A stretch of 64,000 nt of DNA from JAMBLL01 sp964460075 (GCA_964460075.1 CAYWPC010000002.1:88229-152228), one strand, 5' to 3'; shown: positions 1-9,055, counted from the first letter of the stretch. The notes: generated by a model not told the origin, from the sequence alone. Program-made: numbers and translations.

Positions 1-938
1 TTGATCGAATTGGCTGCAAGATGGACGACGTCATCCTCTGTGAGGTCAAGGCCTGTGGCCACAGCGACGTAGTTGTCGAGGAGATATCCGCCGAAGTAAG
101 CGGGGTCGTCCGAATTGATCGTGACCGGAACGCCACGGTCGAGCAATCGCTTGAGGTTGTGATCTTCGATTCGGTCGAAGACCCGGAGTTTGACGTTCGA
201 CAGCGGACACATCGTCAATGGAACACGTTCGTAGGCAAGTCGCTCGACGAGATGCGTGCTCTCCTCGGAACGAACGCCGTGGTCGATGCGCTCGGCCCCA
301 AGAACGTCGAGGGCCTGCTCGATGTATGCAGGGGGACCCTCCTCACCGGCGTGTGCAACGGTGTGGAGACCGGCGGCGTGTGCCATCTCGAAGGCGCGGA
401 CGAAGCCGGCTGGAGGGTTTCCCATCTCAGACGAGTCGAGTCCCACCCCGAGAAGTTGGTCTACAAACGGCTCGGCCGCTCGCCACGTGTCCACGGCCGC
501 CTCGGCTGGGAGATGGCGTAGGAAACACATGATCAGCCCGCACGAGATCCCCCATTGCGCGCTCGCATCGGCGGCGGCCCTGGTGAAGCCATCCATGAAC
601 ACGTCGAATCCGATACCTCGCTGTGTGTGCGTCTGTGCATCGAAGAAGATCTCTGCTCTCCGAACGCCGTCTTCATGGGCTCGTTCCAGGTAGGCAGACA
701 TCAGGTCGTAGTAGTCCTGCTGTGTGATGAGGACGCTGGCCCCTCGGTAGTAGATGTCGAGAAACGAATCCAGGTTGGCGAACTGGTACGCAGATCGAAC
801 CTCGTCGACCGAGGCAAACGGAAGAGCGATGCCGTTGCGGGCGGCAAGGTCGAACATCATCTCCGGTTCGAGGGTCCCCTCGATGTGGACGTGAAGTTCA
901 GCTTTTGGGAGACGGCGGGCAAACGATGCAATATCCAT
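1..938 (-). CDS. Adenine deaminase (partial, C-terminus beyond window)
   Basis: This gene was read directly from the reverse strand; it starts at an ATG and runs off the left edge after about 312 codons. It probably deaminates adenine to hypoxanthine in purine salvage. The metal-binding start PKAELHVHIEGTLEP (residues 11-25) is followed by SSEMGNPP, AHAGEEGPP, ERIDHGVR, CPLSNVKLRVF and INSDDPAYFGGY. The SSE(V/M)G(H/N)PP and HAGEEGPP blocks match the adenine-deaminase branch of the adenosine deaminase superfamily (Aah1/PA0148 type) better than classical Add. No good ribosome-binding site precedes the ATG, and a TTG four codons upstream is an alternative. It is divergent from pyrE, another nucleobase gene. 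Confidence 0.9.
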   Translation of the reverse strand, partial: MDIASFARRLPKAELHVHIEGTLEPEMMFDLAARNGIALPFASVDEVRSAYQFANLDSFLDIYYRGASVLITQQDYYDLMSAYLERAHEDGVRRAEIFFDAQTHTQRGIGFDVFMDGFTRAAADASAQWGISCGLIMCFLRHLPAEAAVDTWRAAEPFVDQLLGVGLDSSEMGNPPAGFVRAFEMAHAAGLHTVAHAGEEGPPAYIEQALDVLGAERIDHGVRSEESTHLVERLAYERVPLTMCPLSNVKLRVFDRIEDHNLKRLLDRGVPVTINSDDPAYFGGYLLDNYVAVATGLDLTEDDVVHLAANSI

Positions 939-1061
939 CCGACTATTCAACCCAATTGACGGGACTGCTGCGAGTCGAGCCGGCGAAATGCCAGCAGCGA
1001 GCTATCTCCGAGGCACACCACTGGGCAACGTTCGTGAGCCAACACGCCATAGACGAACCAA

Positions 1062-1081
1062 AGGCCGCCATAAGGCGGCCT
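1062..1081. promoter_or_regulatory. GC-rich hairpin in the pyrE leader
   Basis: An 8-bp perfect stem (AGGCCGCC / GGCGGCCT) closes an ATAA loop about 90 bp upstream of pyrE, in the divergent gap with the adenine deaminase gene. No clear T-run follows, so it is not a textbook terminator. Pyrimidine genes are often attenuated, so a leader role is possible, but this is inference. Confidence 0.35.
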
Positions 1082-1171
1082 CGGTTCGGGCTTAGACGGG
1101 AGGATAGGAAGGCATCCTGTCTGACTACCGTATCGACACGACCCGGACAGTACTTGAGAGGTTTTGTTGAA

Positions 1172-1729
1172 ATGTTTTCAGACCCGAAAGCTGCCCTAAT
1201 CGCTCATCTCATAGCGAACGCCGTGAGGACCGATGGCCCGTTTGTCCTGCGATCAGGTGAGACGTCGGGCTGGTACATCGATGCCAGGCAGACGACGTAC
1301 TCGGGCGAAGGTGCCCGCTGTGTCGGTGCAGCGGTCCTCGCCGTGATACCAGAGGACGTCGACGCTGTCGGTGGAATGACCATGGGCGCGGACCCGATCG
1401 CTGTTGCGACCACCATGACCGCAGCGGAGTCTGGCAGAACACTCGCTGCGTTCTCGGTTCGCAAGCACGCTAAGGATCACGGTACAGGTGGGAGACTGGT
1501 GGGTCCGATCGGACCTGGAGCAAGGGTTGTCGCGCTTGAGGACACCACGACAACGGGCAGCGCTCTCGGTGAAGCGATCGAAGCTCTGCGCGACGCTGGC
1601 GTGGAGGTGGTTTCGGCTGTGGCGCTCGTCGACCGGTCGAACGGAGCGACAGCTATGCGGATGGATAAGCTCGAAGTTCCCTATCTTGGTCTCGTGACGC
1701 CTGCCGATCTTGGAGTATCAAGCCCCTGA
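1172..1729 (+). CDS. pyrE: Orotate phosphoribosyltransferase
   Basis: PyrE joins orotate and PRPP to give OMP, the fifth step of UMP synthesis. The protein is 185 aa, a normal length. It has the active-site loop FSVRKHAKDHGTGG (about 94-107) and the PRPP-binding motif VVALEDTTTTGSAL (about 119-132). The open frame extends upstream, but homology begins at this ATG, which has a GAGAGG sequence about 10 nt before it. Its stop overlaps the next start (TGATG), suggesting translational coupling to the membrane protein and endonuclease IV genes. Confidence 0.93.
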   Translation: MFSDPKAALIAHLIANAVRTDGPFVLRSGETSGWYIDARQTTYSGEGARCVGAAVLAVIPEDVDAVGGMTMGADPIAVATTMTAAESGRTLAAFSVRKHAKDHGTGGRLVGPIGPGARVVALEDTTTTGSALGEAIEALRDAGVEVVSAVALVDRSNGATAMRMDKLEVPYLGLVTPADLGVSSP

Positions 1730-2379
1730 TGCGTGTGTACCGTTCGCCTCTCCGCCTTTTCCTATTCGGTGTCGTCGGGTTGTTGCTCATGATCGCCGCA
1801 GCCGATGTGATGTTCGGACAGTGGATCTCCACACCACCTGAGAGCACCGACGGCATCCTCACGACACGAGGGCTGGCCCAGCAGCGCGGAGATTTCGTCT
1901 GGGGCATAGCCATGATTGGTGTGGGTGCGCTGCTCTTCGGACGGGGTGTGATCGAGTTGATTCGTCGCAGACCCCGAATCCGTTTGTGCAAGGACGGTAT
2001 TGCTATGGCCATCGGCGTGACGGGGAAGGATGTGGTGTTGCCGTGGGAGAAGATCGAAGCAGTGTGGAGTGGTGTCGAAACCGATCCGTACGATGGTGGC
2101 TCCCGCGATCGGTTGTTCGTGAAGCTTCGCGACAGGAGCGATCTTCCCGAGCAGTTCGTCGGCGCCACATGGAACGGCACGATCCTCACGATGGACGCTC
2201 ACGACTGGTCGAAGCCGGTGACAGAGGCAACCCTTGCCGCACAAGGCGGGCTCGATCATTACCGGCGTGTGCGGGCCATCACGGAGATGGAGGAGCCGTC
2301 GCTCGTGTGGGAGACGAGTGTGGCGAAGACCACGGATCCCGAAGACGACGATGTGACAAGTGAGGGGGAGGTCTCGTGA
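1729..2379 (+). CDS. Two-helix membrane protein with PH-like domain, unknown function
   Basis: The product is 216 aa. Two hydrophobic segments (about residues 8-27 and 56-74) form a hairpin. A soluble region follows (about 80-165; VVLPWEKIEAVWSGVE...DRLFVKLRD) that resembles bacterial PH-like domains found behind such hairpins, and the tail is acidic. No specific function is recognised. It overlaps pyrE (TGATG) and the endonuclease IV gene (GTGA), so the three are probably co-translated. The domain call rests on pattern similarity only. Confidence 0.75.
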   Translation: MRVYRSPLRLFLFGVVGLLLMIAAADVMFGQWISTPPESTDGILTTRGLAQQRGDFVWGIAMIGVGALLFGRGVIELIRRRPRIRLCKDGIAMAIGVTGKDVVLPWEKIEAVWSGVETDPYDGGSRDRLFVKLRDRSDLPEQFVGATWNGTILTMDAHDWSKPVTEATLAAQGGLDHYRRVRAITEMEEPSLVWETSVAKTTDPEDDDVTSEGEVS

Positions 2380-3134
2380 TCATTGGATCTCATGTGAGTC
2401 CGAAGCAGCCGCTCGTCGAGGCTGAGACACGCGGGGCCGACGCCGTCCAGATCTTCGTGTCGAACCCACAGCAGTGGAAGGCGCCGCTGGCTCGTGACGA
2501 CGCCGATGTGTTGAAGGCTTCACCGATCGATTTCTATGTGCATGCCCCGTATCTGTTGAACCTTGCATCGCCGAACAACCGTGTGCGCATCCCTTCGCGC
2601 AAGGCACTTGCTCAAACCGTGGCCGCTGCTGAGACGATCGGTGCGATGGGTGTGATTGTTCATGGTGGAAGTGTTGGGCCAGATGAGGATGTGGCGATTG
2701 GCTTCGAGCGGTGGCGCAAGGCGCTCGACTCGTTCGACGTGACGGTCCCTGTCCTTGTTGAGAATACCGCAGGACGTGGGCACACGGTGATGCAGGATTT
2801 GAACAACTACGGCCCACTGTGGGAATCGATCGGCGACCGGAATGTTGGTGTCTGTCTCGATACGTGCCACACGTGGGCGTCAGGTGCGGACATGGAGACA
2901 GCGGTCGAGGTGGTGACGCGGTTGACGGGCGGCATTGCGCTCGTGCACGGGAACGACTCGCGAGATGAGGCAGGCTCGAACCGTGACCGCCACGCCAATT
3001 TCGGTGAGGGCCACATCCCAGAGGATCTCCTCGTAGGCATCATCCGAGCCGCCGGCGCTCCCGTGATTGTGGAAACACCGGGTGACGCCCCAGGCCAGAC
3101 CGCGGACATCGCCTGGCTCCGCGCCCGCCTCTAG
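2376..3134 (+). CDS. nfo: Endonuclease IV (AP endonuclease)
   Basis: This enzyme cleaves DNA 5' of abasic sites in base-excision repair. The 252-aa TIM barrel shows the three-zinc signature: VHAPYLLNLASP (H56), VHGG (H96), VENTAG (E129), LDTCHTWASG (D162, H165), HGNDS (H191), RDRHANFGEG (D204, H206) and VETPG (E233). The GTG start overlaps the previous stop (GTGA) and has an excellent GGGGAGG Shine-Dalgarno. Its TAG stop runs directly into a 52-bp palindromic repeat. Confidence 0.93.
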   Translation: MIIGSHVSPKQPLVEAETRGADAVQIFVSNPQQWKAPLARDDADVLKASPIDFYVHAPYLLNLASPNNRVRIPSRKALAQTVAAAETIGAMGVIVHGGSVGPDEDVAIGFERWRKALDSFDVTVPVLVENTAGRGHTVMQDLNNYGPLWESIGDRNVGVCLDTCHTWASGADMETAVEVVTRLTGGIALVHGNDSRDEAGSNRDRHANFGEGHIPEDLLVGIIRAAGAPVIVETPGDAPGQTADIAWLRARL

Positions 3135-3185
3135 GAGTCTGGCGTAGGAATCCGCAATATGTTGCGTAGATCTACGCCAGAGACC
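3134..3185. repeat. 52-bp palindromic repeat, copy 1
   Basis: Ends are GGAGTCTGGCGTAG and CTACGCCAGAGACC around the core CCGCAATATGTTGCG. The copy begins on the last base of the nfo stop and lies between the convergent nfo and ABC-F genes. The outer stem (CTGGCGTAG/CTACGCCAG) is perfect; the inner part is mismatched (TAGAT instead of GTTTC). Confidence 0.93.
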
Positions 3186-3201
3186 CACAGGCGGGTTCCG
3201 G

Positions 3202-4689
3202 TCAGGGGGTGAGCCCGATCTCACTCACCGTCCAGGTCGTGTTCGTCACTTCTCCTGCGAGAGCGTCGTCATGGGTGATCAACAGCAGCGCGCCTTCGTA
3301 CAGCGTGAGTGCGGCCTCGAGTCGCTCGATGGACGGCAGGTCAAGGTGATTCGTCGGTTCGTCGAGGGCGAGTAGCCATTTTGGTGTTCCAAGCCCGAGT
3401 GCCAACGCCACCTTTCTTGCTTCACCAGGCGACGGCTGTTCCGATGCGAGAAGTGCACCTGGATCGGAGCCGAGCAAAGCAACGATCGACATGACTCGTC
3501 CGCGCTCACCAGAGGGGAGGGTGGCGACGGTGTCGAGCCAGGCACGACCTTGAGCGGCCGACGTCTCCTGAGAAAGTAGGAGAACCCGATCCGCGGGGAT
3601 TGTGGCAGCCGTAACGAGGTGGTTGAGAAGCGACGTCTTCCCGATTCCGTTTGGTCCAGCAATACGTATCCGATCGGCCCGCCGGATGGCAACGCCTGCT
3701 TCGAAGAGGTGCTGGCTACCTGCCGTGACGGGTCCCGCGTATCGGAGGAGGAACTCCTTGTTCGCTGGAGCAAAGTCGAAGGTGATCGCGCCTCCCAACT
3801 CCTTCTCTATCGGTAGGGCGTCGATATCCGATCGAAGGTCTCTCATCGAGTTCGTGATGGTGGTAACTGTCTGCGCTCCTGTCTTTTGGCCTCGCTCGTG
3901 CTTGTAGGACGCGGCAGTCCCCCTGGTATCGAGGTCATGCTTCCCGGCTGCGCGCCGCTCCCGGATTCGCTTTGCGTCCTGGTGCGCCGTCTTGCGATGC
4001 TGATCGTCAAGACGACGAGCCAACTTCGTATGGTCGGCCTTCATCCTCTCGAGCTTGTCTGCCCGTTGGGACGCACGTGCAGTCCATTCTCGGTGTGCAA
4101 TGTCGTACGAGCCGTTCCAGAGTTCGACGGTGCCGCGGCTGATTCGAAGCGTCCTCGCCGTGAGATCGTTCAGAAGGGATCGGTCGTGCGACACGACCAC
4201 CCCGCAGCCACGAAATGTGCCAAGCGCGGAGACGAGCAGATCGCGCCCTTCAGAGTCGAGGTGGTTGGTTGGCTCGTCGAGAAGAAGAACGTCTGGATCC
4301 CTGACGAGCGACGCCCCGATCTGCCATCGCTTTCGCTCGCCTGGTGACAAGGTATTCCAGCGGTCGAGGCCAGACCCGTCGAGGTTGAGCGCAGCTCGCA
4401 GTCGAATAGCGTCGCGGTCCCATGCCAGTGCGAAGGCACCGATATCGTCGGTGAGGTTGTCGACGCGCTGGGAGCAGAGAACAGGAGCCAATCCGGAGGG
4501 CTCGACGATGACCGACCCGGAATCGGGCGGATGACTCCCCGTGATAAGGGATAACAGCGTGGACTTTCCTGCACCGTTGGCACCTACGAGGCCTGTCCAC
4601 CCGTGGCCGAGGTCGACTGTTGCGTCGACGATGACTGGTGTGGCTGACGAGTATGAGAAGAAAACGTGTGAGAAATGGATGGCAGACAA
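3202..4689 (-). CDS. ABC-F family ATPase (soluble, duplicated nucleotide-binding domains)
   Basis: The 495-aa protein has two ABC ATPase domains and no membrane segments, as in ABC-F translation factors and ribosome-protection proteins. Domain 1 has Walker A GANGAGKS (36-43), signature LSPGE (114-118) and LLLDEPTNHLD (135-145). A charged linker follows. Domain 2 has GPNGIGKT, a variant signature PSPGEARK and LLALDEPTNHLD. The start is TTG, supported by GGGGAG 5 nt upstream. Resistance versus housekeeping role cannot be decided from sequence; no antibiotic-linked neighbours are present. Confidence 0.88.
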   Translation of the reverse strand: MSAIHFSHVFFSYSSATPVIVDATVDLGHGWTGLVGANGAGKSTLLSLITGSHPPDSGSVIVEPSGLAPVLCSQRVDNLTDDIGAFALAWDRDAIRLRAALNLDGSGLDRWNTLSPGERKRWQIGASLVRDPDVLLLDEPTNHLDSEGRDLLVSALGTFRGCGVVVSHDRSLLNDLTARTLRISRGTVELWNGSYDIAHREWTARASQRADKLERMKADHTKLARRLDDQHRKTAHQDAKRIRERRAAGKHDLDTRGTAASYKHERGQKTGAQTVTTITNSMRDLRSDIDALPIEKELGGAITFDFAPANKEFLLRYAGPVTAGSQHLFEAGVAIRRADRIRIAGPNGIGKTSLLNHLVTAATIPADRVLLLSQETSAAQGRAWLDTVATLPSGERGRVMSIVALLGSDPGALLASEQPSPGEARKVALALGLGTPKWLLALDEPTNHLDLPSIERLEAALTLYEGALLLITHDDALAGEVTNTTWTVSEIGLTP

Positions 4690-4799
4690 GACAACTCCCC
4701 AGATAGGGCGGGCACAATGCCCGGAGGTGGCGATTCCTCAGTTGATCCTTGTCATGCGTTCCCGTTCGGCGACCAGGGCAGTGTAACGTCCGATTCCTA

Positions 4800-4851
4800 G
4801 GCGTCTTGCGTAGGAAACCGCAATATGTTGCGGCAATCTACGCCAGAGACC
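4800..4851. repeat. 52-bp palindromic repeat, copy 2
   Basis: The left end is GGCGTCTTGCGTAGG and the right end CTACGCCAGAGACC, around CCGCAATATGTTGCGG. It sits 2 bp beyond the ino1 stop codon, in the gap before the start of the ABC-F gene. It mixes the TTGCG and CGCCA arm variants, giving one mismatch in the outer stem. Confidence 0.93.
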
Positions 4852-4853
4852 TG

Positions 4854-5963
4854 TCAGTCTGCGAGGAAGTTGGCGAGGTCTTTCGCAGTGCGGTCATCGC
4901 CTTGTATGAACGCTTCGACGTTGTCGTGCGCGACGCTGTCGTGGTACTGCACCGATGGTGACTTCATGAAGTATGAAGACGGTGCAAGTAAGGGACCCTT
5001 CATGCCGCGGTCGAGTGCGATCTTGGCGCAACGTACCGCATCGATGATCACACCCGCCGAGTTCGGGGAATCCCAGACCTCGAGCTTCATCTCGACGTTG
5101 AGCGGTACATCACCAAAGGATGTGCCCTCGAGGCGAATGTAGGCCCATTTGCGGTCCGTGAGCCACGGCACATGGTCGGATGGTCCGATGTGAACCCTGT
5201 CCGAATTGATCTTCTCCTCGATCTGGCTCGTGACCGACTGCGTCTTCGATATCTTCTTTGAGATGAGTCGCTCGCGCTCCAACATGTTCATGAAGTCCAT
5301 GTTGCCGCCGAAGTTCAACTGGTACGTGTTGTCGATGTGAACGCCACGGTCCTCAAACAGACGGGCCAATTGACGGTGAACAATGGTTGCACCGACCTGG
5401 GACTTGATGTCATCGCCGACGATCGGAAGGCCAGCGTCGACGAACTTCTGTGCCCAAACAGGATCCGAAGCAATGAATACCGGGATGGCGTTCACGAAGG
5501 CGACACCGGCATCGAGGGCGGCCTGGGCGTAAAACTTCGTTGCTCTTTCAGAACCGACAGGGAGGTAGGAGACAAGCACATCGGCCTCTGCATCCTTGAG
5601 TGCCTGCACGATGTCAACCGGCGCTGCTGGGGATTCCTCGACCTGGTCAACGTAATACTTTCCAAGACCGTCAAGAGTCGGGCCGCGAAGAACCTCCACG
5701 TCGAGATCTCCGACCTCTGCGAACTGGATGGTGTTGTTCTGGCCACCCCACATGGCCTTTGCCACGTCCTGGCCGACCTTGGTGGCATCGACATCGAATG
5801 CAGCAACGAACGCAACATCACCGACGTGATATCCGCCGAGATCGACATGCATCAGGCCAGGGACCTTCAGATCCCTATCGGCATCCTTGTAGTACTCGAC
5901 GCCCTGAATGAGCGAGTTTGCGCAGTTGCCGAGTCCTGCAATAGCTACACGTACCTTGGACAT
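4854..5963 (-). CDS. ino1: Inositol-3-phosphate synthase
   Basis: The enzyme converts glucose-6-phosphate to 1D-myo-inositol 3-phosphate using NAD+, the entry to phosphatidylinositol and mycothiol in Actinobacteria. The 369-aa product has the NAD-binding VRVAIAGLGNCANSL (5-19) and conserved blocks YLPVGSE, DDIKSQVGATIVHR, NFGGNMDF and NSAGVIIDAVRCAKIA. It matches the shorter actinobacterial type (Rv0046c-like), not the roughly 510-aa eukaryotic one. The ATG has a strong AGGAGG. A PadR regulator lies 18 bp upstream in the same direction. Confidence 0.95.
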   Translation of the reverse strand: MSKVRVAIAGLGNCANSLIQGVEYYKDADRDLKVPGLMHVDLGGYHVGDVAFVAAFDVDATKVGQDVAKAMWGGQNNTIQFAEVGDLDVEVLRGPTLDGLGKYYVDQVEESPAAPVDIVQALKDAEADVLVSYLPVGSERATKFYAQAALDAGVAFVNAIPVFIASDPVWAQKFVDAGLPIVGDDIKSQVGATIVHRQLARLFEDRGVHIDNTYQLNFGGNMDFMNMLERERLISKKISKTQSVTSQIEEKINSDRVHIGPSDHVPWLTDRKWAYIRLEGTSFGDVPLNVEMKLEVWDSPNSAGVIIDAVRCAKIALDRGMKGPLLAPSSYFMKSPSVQYHDSVAHDNVEAFIQGDDRTAKDLANFLAD

Positions 5964-5981
5964 ATGTCCTCCTGTGGTTCC

Positions 5982-6500
5982 CTAAGTCGCTGAGGCAACG
6001 CCACGCTCTGCGGCCACGAGACCGTCGAGCCAGGCGATGTCAGATTCGGTCGACCGCATGGCATGCTCCATCAGTGCAAGCCGATAGCGGTCTTGATTCT
6101 CTGTGTTCGATCGGGCGTCGATGAGGATCTGACGCGCCGTCTTGAGATGTGCTGATAGCTTCGCCCGTCGAGATTCCAGCACCTGCACCCTGCGTTCGCG
6201 GGGGAGGCGACCGAGGAATGCGAGCCTGATCTGAAAGGCCCGATCCGTCTCGCTTGCGTCGGGATCTGCATGGAGCAATGTTGCGAAGATCTCATGGCCT
6301 TCGTCCGTGATCTCGTACGCCTTGCGGCGACCGCTCCCACTGATTGCTTCGATCGCCCCTCGCTTCTCGAGTCGGCGGAGGGCCGGGTACAGCGAGCCGA
6401 AGGACACCTTCCAGAACCCGAGTTCGCCCAAGGCGCGCTTGAGTTCGTACCCATGGCGGGCACGCTCTATCAAAAGGCCGAGAACTGCGAAATCGAGCAC
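5982..6500 (-). CDS. PadR family transcriptional regulator next to ino1
   Basis: The 172-aa protein has the PadR winged helix at the N-terminus (LGLLIERARHGYELKRALGEL, FGSLYPALRRLEKRGAIEA) and a helical C-terminal dimerisation region (PadR plus Vir_C-like). I chose the GTG with GGAG 6 nt upstream. The frame opens four codons earlier at a TTG right after an in-frame stop, but that codon has no ribosome-binding site. Mycobacteria keep a PadR gene (Rv0047c) beside ino1, which supports a local regulatory role. A strong dyad sits just upstream of the start. Confidence 0.88.
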   Translation of the reverse strand: MLDFAVLGLLIERARHGYELKRALGELGFWKVSFGSLYPALRRLEKRGAIEAISGSGRRKAYEITDEGHEIFATLLHADPDASETDRAFQIRLAFLGRLPRERRVQVLESRRAKLSAHLKTARQILIDARSNTENQDRYRLALMEHAMRSTESDIAWLDGLVAAERGVASAT

Positions 6501-6512
6501 CGATCGCTCCAA

Positions 6513-6554
6513 CTATATCGTTTCGATACATGAGTATATATCGAAACGATATAG
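6513..6554. promoter_or_regulatory. Probable PadR operator (16-bp inverted repeat)
   Basis: The perfect arms CTATATCGTTTCGATA and TATCGAAACGATATAG are separated by 10 bp directly in front of the PadR gene. The AT-rich dyad stands out in GC-rich surroundings. Long near-palindromes with ATATCG-type ends are common for PadR sites. It probably covers the promoter of the padR-ino1 unit and would give autoregulation. Confidence 0.75.
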
Positions 6555-6691
6555 AACACCAGGCGGCTCACGCTTCTCGCGAAACTTTCCCCAGACGCGG
6601 GACGCTTCATGGTCCCTCGCAGCGACTATGGCCGTGTCTCTACGGTGATCGACTCACCCACCAGACAAATGCCGTGGAGGAAGACAGCTGC

Positions 6692-8380
6692 TCAGCTGAG
6701 GCCGACGACGTTGCCATCCTCGTCGATATCGATCGAGTGTGCCGCTGGGTGGAGACCGAGGCCAGGCATTCGGTTGATCGACCCTGTGAGTGGAAGTACG
6801 AAACCGGCGCCGGCAACGAGCTGCACCTCGCGCACAGGCAGTGTCCACCCGGTCGGTGCGCCAAGAAGCGCAGGGTTGTGGCTGAAGGAGTACTGCGTCT
6901 TCGCCATGCAGATAGGGAGGTTGCCATATCCGTGAGCCTCGTAGTCGGCCAGTTGACGTTTGGCCTTAATGTCGTACTCGACTCCGTCAGCACCGTACAC
7001 CTTGGTTGCGATCGTCTCGATCTTGTCGGTGAGGCTCATGTCCTGCCGGTACAACGGCACGAAGTTCGAACCTTCCTTTGCAGCGCCACGGACGGCCTCT
7101 GCAAGGGCGACCATGCCCTTGGCTCCTCCGTTGTGCGGATCCGCGATTGCCCATATGGCATGCTCTTCCTCCGCAATGGCGCCGATCGCTGCATGCTCCG
7201 ATGCGTGATCGGTGGGGAAACTATTGACGGCAACCACTGGCGTGACGCCGTGCTGTCGAACATTCGCGATGTGTCTGCGGAGGTTGTCGGCTCCAGCCAT
7301 CACATCATCGGGGTGTTCCCTAACCATCTCGTCGGGGAGCGGCTTGCCCGCTTTGACACTGAACTTCCCTGAGTTCAGCTTCAGGGCGCGAACCGTTGCG
7401 ACGATTACCGCAACGTCTGGTGACATACCAGATGCTGCACACTTGAGATTGAAGAACTTCTCGGCGCCAACGTCGGATCCAAAACCCGCTTCCGTGATGA
7501 GATAGTCCCCGCTACGTATGCCGATCTGATCGGCAACGATTGATGAGTTTCCATGCGCAATGTTGGCGAACGGACCGGTGTGGATCAGCGCGGGTGTTCC
7601 CTCAAGCGTTTGCATGAGATTCGGGTTGAGAGCATCCTTGAGAAGAACCGCCATCGCGCCTGCTCCCTTCACATCCTCCGCCGTGACCGGCTTCTTGTGT
7701 CGGTCGTAACCGATAACGATTCTGCCGAGACGCTCTCTGAGGTCCTTCAGGCCCGTCGCGAGGCCGAGGACAGCCATGAGCTCGGATGCGGCCGTGATGT
7801 CGAAGCCCCCCTCGCGCGGAATCCCGTCAAGCGTGGTTCCGAGGCCAACCACGATGTTGCGCAGCGACCGATCGTTCACGTCCATGACTCGGCGCCACGT
7901 CACGCGCTTCACGTTGATTGACAACTGGTTGCCCTGGTAGATGTGATTGTCGATCAGCGCGGACAGCAGGTTGTTCGCGGCGGTGATGGCGTGAAAGTCA
8001 CCGGTCAGATGGAGGTTCATCTCCTCCATAGGCACGACCTGTGAGTAGCCACCACCGGCGGCGCCGCCCTTGATGCCGAACGTCGGTCCGAGTGAGGGCT
8101 GGCGAAGCGTGAGCACAGCTCGTTCGTCAAGCAGCTTGAATCCTTGGGCGAGGCCTACCGAAACCGTGGTCTTGCCCTCCCCGAACGGCGTAGGGTTCAC
8201 GGCCGTGACGAGAACATACTTGGCGCGAGGCTCATTCATCTCGTCGAGAGCACCGAGATGTATCTTCGCCATTCCCGTGCCACGCTGTTCGACGTAGGCC
8301 GGAGGGATACCCATGTCCTCTGCAACGTCGGTTATCGGGCGGAGTTCGGCTGCTCTGGCGATTTCGAGATCTGTACGCAT
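6692..8380 (-). CDS. fhs: Formate-tetrahydrofolate ligase
   Basis: Fhs makes 10-formyl-THF from formate, THF and ATP. The protein is 562 aa, as usual for the family. The N-terminus MRTDLEIARAAELRPITDVA aligns with family starts. NPTPFGEGKTTVSVGL is the ATP loop, followed by LRQPSLGPTFGIKGGAAGGG and later EAGFGSDVGAEKFFN. The frame is open further upstream (another ATG 10 codons earlier), but there is no homology there. The gene is divergent from mobA and lies beside formate dehydrogenase genes, so formate can be both oxidised and assimilated. Confidence 0.95.
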   Translation of the reverse strand: MRTDLEIARAAELRPITDVAEDMGIPPAYVEQRGTGMAKIHLGALDEMNEPRAKYVLVTAVNPTPFGEGKTTVSVGLAQGFKLLDERAVLTLRQPSLGPTFGIKGGAAGGGYSQVVPMEEMNLHLTGDFHAITAANNLLSALIDNHIYQGNQLSINVKRVTWRRVMDVNDRSLRNIVVGLGTTLDGIPREGGFDITAASELMAVLGLATGLKDLRERLGRIVIGYDRHKKPVTAEDVKGAGAMAVLLKDALNPNLMQTLEGTPALIHTGPFANIAHGNSSIVADQIGIRSGDYLITEAGFGSDVGAEKFFNLKCAASGMSPDVAVIVATVRALKLNSGKFSVKAGKPLPDEMVREHPDDVMAGADNLRRHIANVRQHGVTPVVAVNSFPTDHASEHAAIGAIAEEEHAIWAIADPHNGGAKGMVALAEAVRGAAKEGSNFVPLYRQDMSLTDKIETIATKVYGADGVEYDIKAKRQLADYEAHGYGNLPICMAKTQYSFSHNPALLGAPTGWTLPVREVQLVAGAGFVLPLTGSINRMPGLGLHPAAHSIDIDEDGNVVGLS

Positions 8381-8464
8381 GGCGATAACGCTAGCTAGTT
8401 GTGCTTGCATAGTCAGCGTCCGCACCGCCTTGTGCGGTCCATCCTCGGGAGGCAAGACGATGAG

Positions 8465-9055
8465 ATGGGTACGATGATCAGCAACACTCTCGGCGTCGTG
8501 CTCGCCGGTGGCGCAAGCACCCGGATGGGTAGGGACAAGGCTGTGCTCGAGTTTGAAGGAGCAACGCTGCTCGAGCGAGCAGCCGCAACGATGGCTGATG
8601 TATTCACCACGGTTGTAGTCAGCGGCGGACCGATCGCACCAATGGGCATAGCGCGCGTCCCCGATGGAGTTCATGGCGGCGGTCCGCTGGCCGGCCTCGA
8701 CGCCGCCTACGGCGTGGCAGCTGGCCGAGCGGTGTTTCTCCTTGCGCTCGACATGCCGTTCGTCGACGCGCCAACGATACGCGCCATTGCCGAAACGGCC
8801 GTGCCATCGCATGGTGCGCGCATCCCACTGACAGAGGACACACGCCAGCCACTGTGCGCCCTTTACGGAAGTGGCCTCGGCTCGCTCGCGCATCGACACC
8901 TCAAGTGCCAAGACAGGTCGATGGCGGGTTTCATCTCCGACATCGACGCAGCCGAGTTCGTTGACATGGACACTTCCAAGTTCATGAACATCAACACGGT
9001 TGAAGATCTCAAAGCTGCGCGTCTGCGATCCGGTCCATCCCGCAATACGCATTGA
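8465..9055 (+). CDS. mobA: Molybdenum cofactor guanylyltransferase
   Basis: MobA adds GMP from GTP to molybdopterin, forming the MGD cofactor that formate dehydrogenase needs. The 196-aa protein has the nucleotidyltransferase motif LAGGASTRMGRDKA near the N-terminus, followed by DGVHGGGPLAGLDAA, LALDMPFVD and a C-terminal NINTVEDL block typical of MobA. The chosen ATG lies 12 nt after GGGAGG; another ATG four codons later is possible. Its 3' end overlaps the convergent fdhD gene by 47 bp. Confidence 0.9.
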   Translation: MGTMISNTLGVVLAGGASTRMGRDKAVLEFEGATLLERAAATMADVFTTVVVSGGPIAPMGIARVPDGVHGGGPLAGLDAAYGVAAGRAVFLLALDMPFVDAPTIRAIAETAVPSHGARIPLTEDTRQPLCALYGSGLGSLAHRHLKCQDRSMAGFISDIDAAEFVDMDTSKFMNINTVEDLKAARLRSGPSRNTH

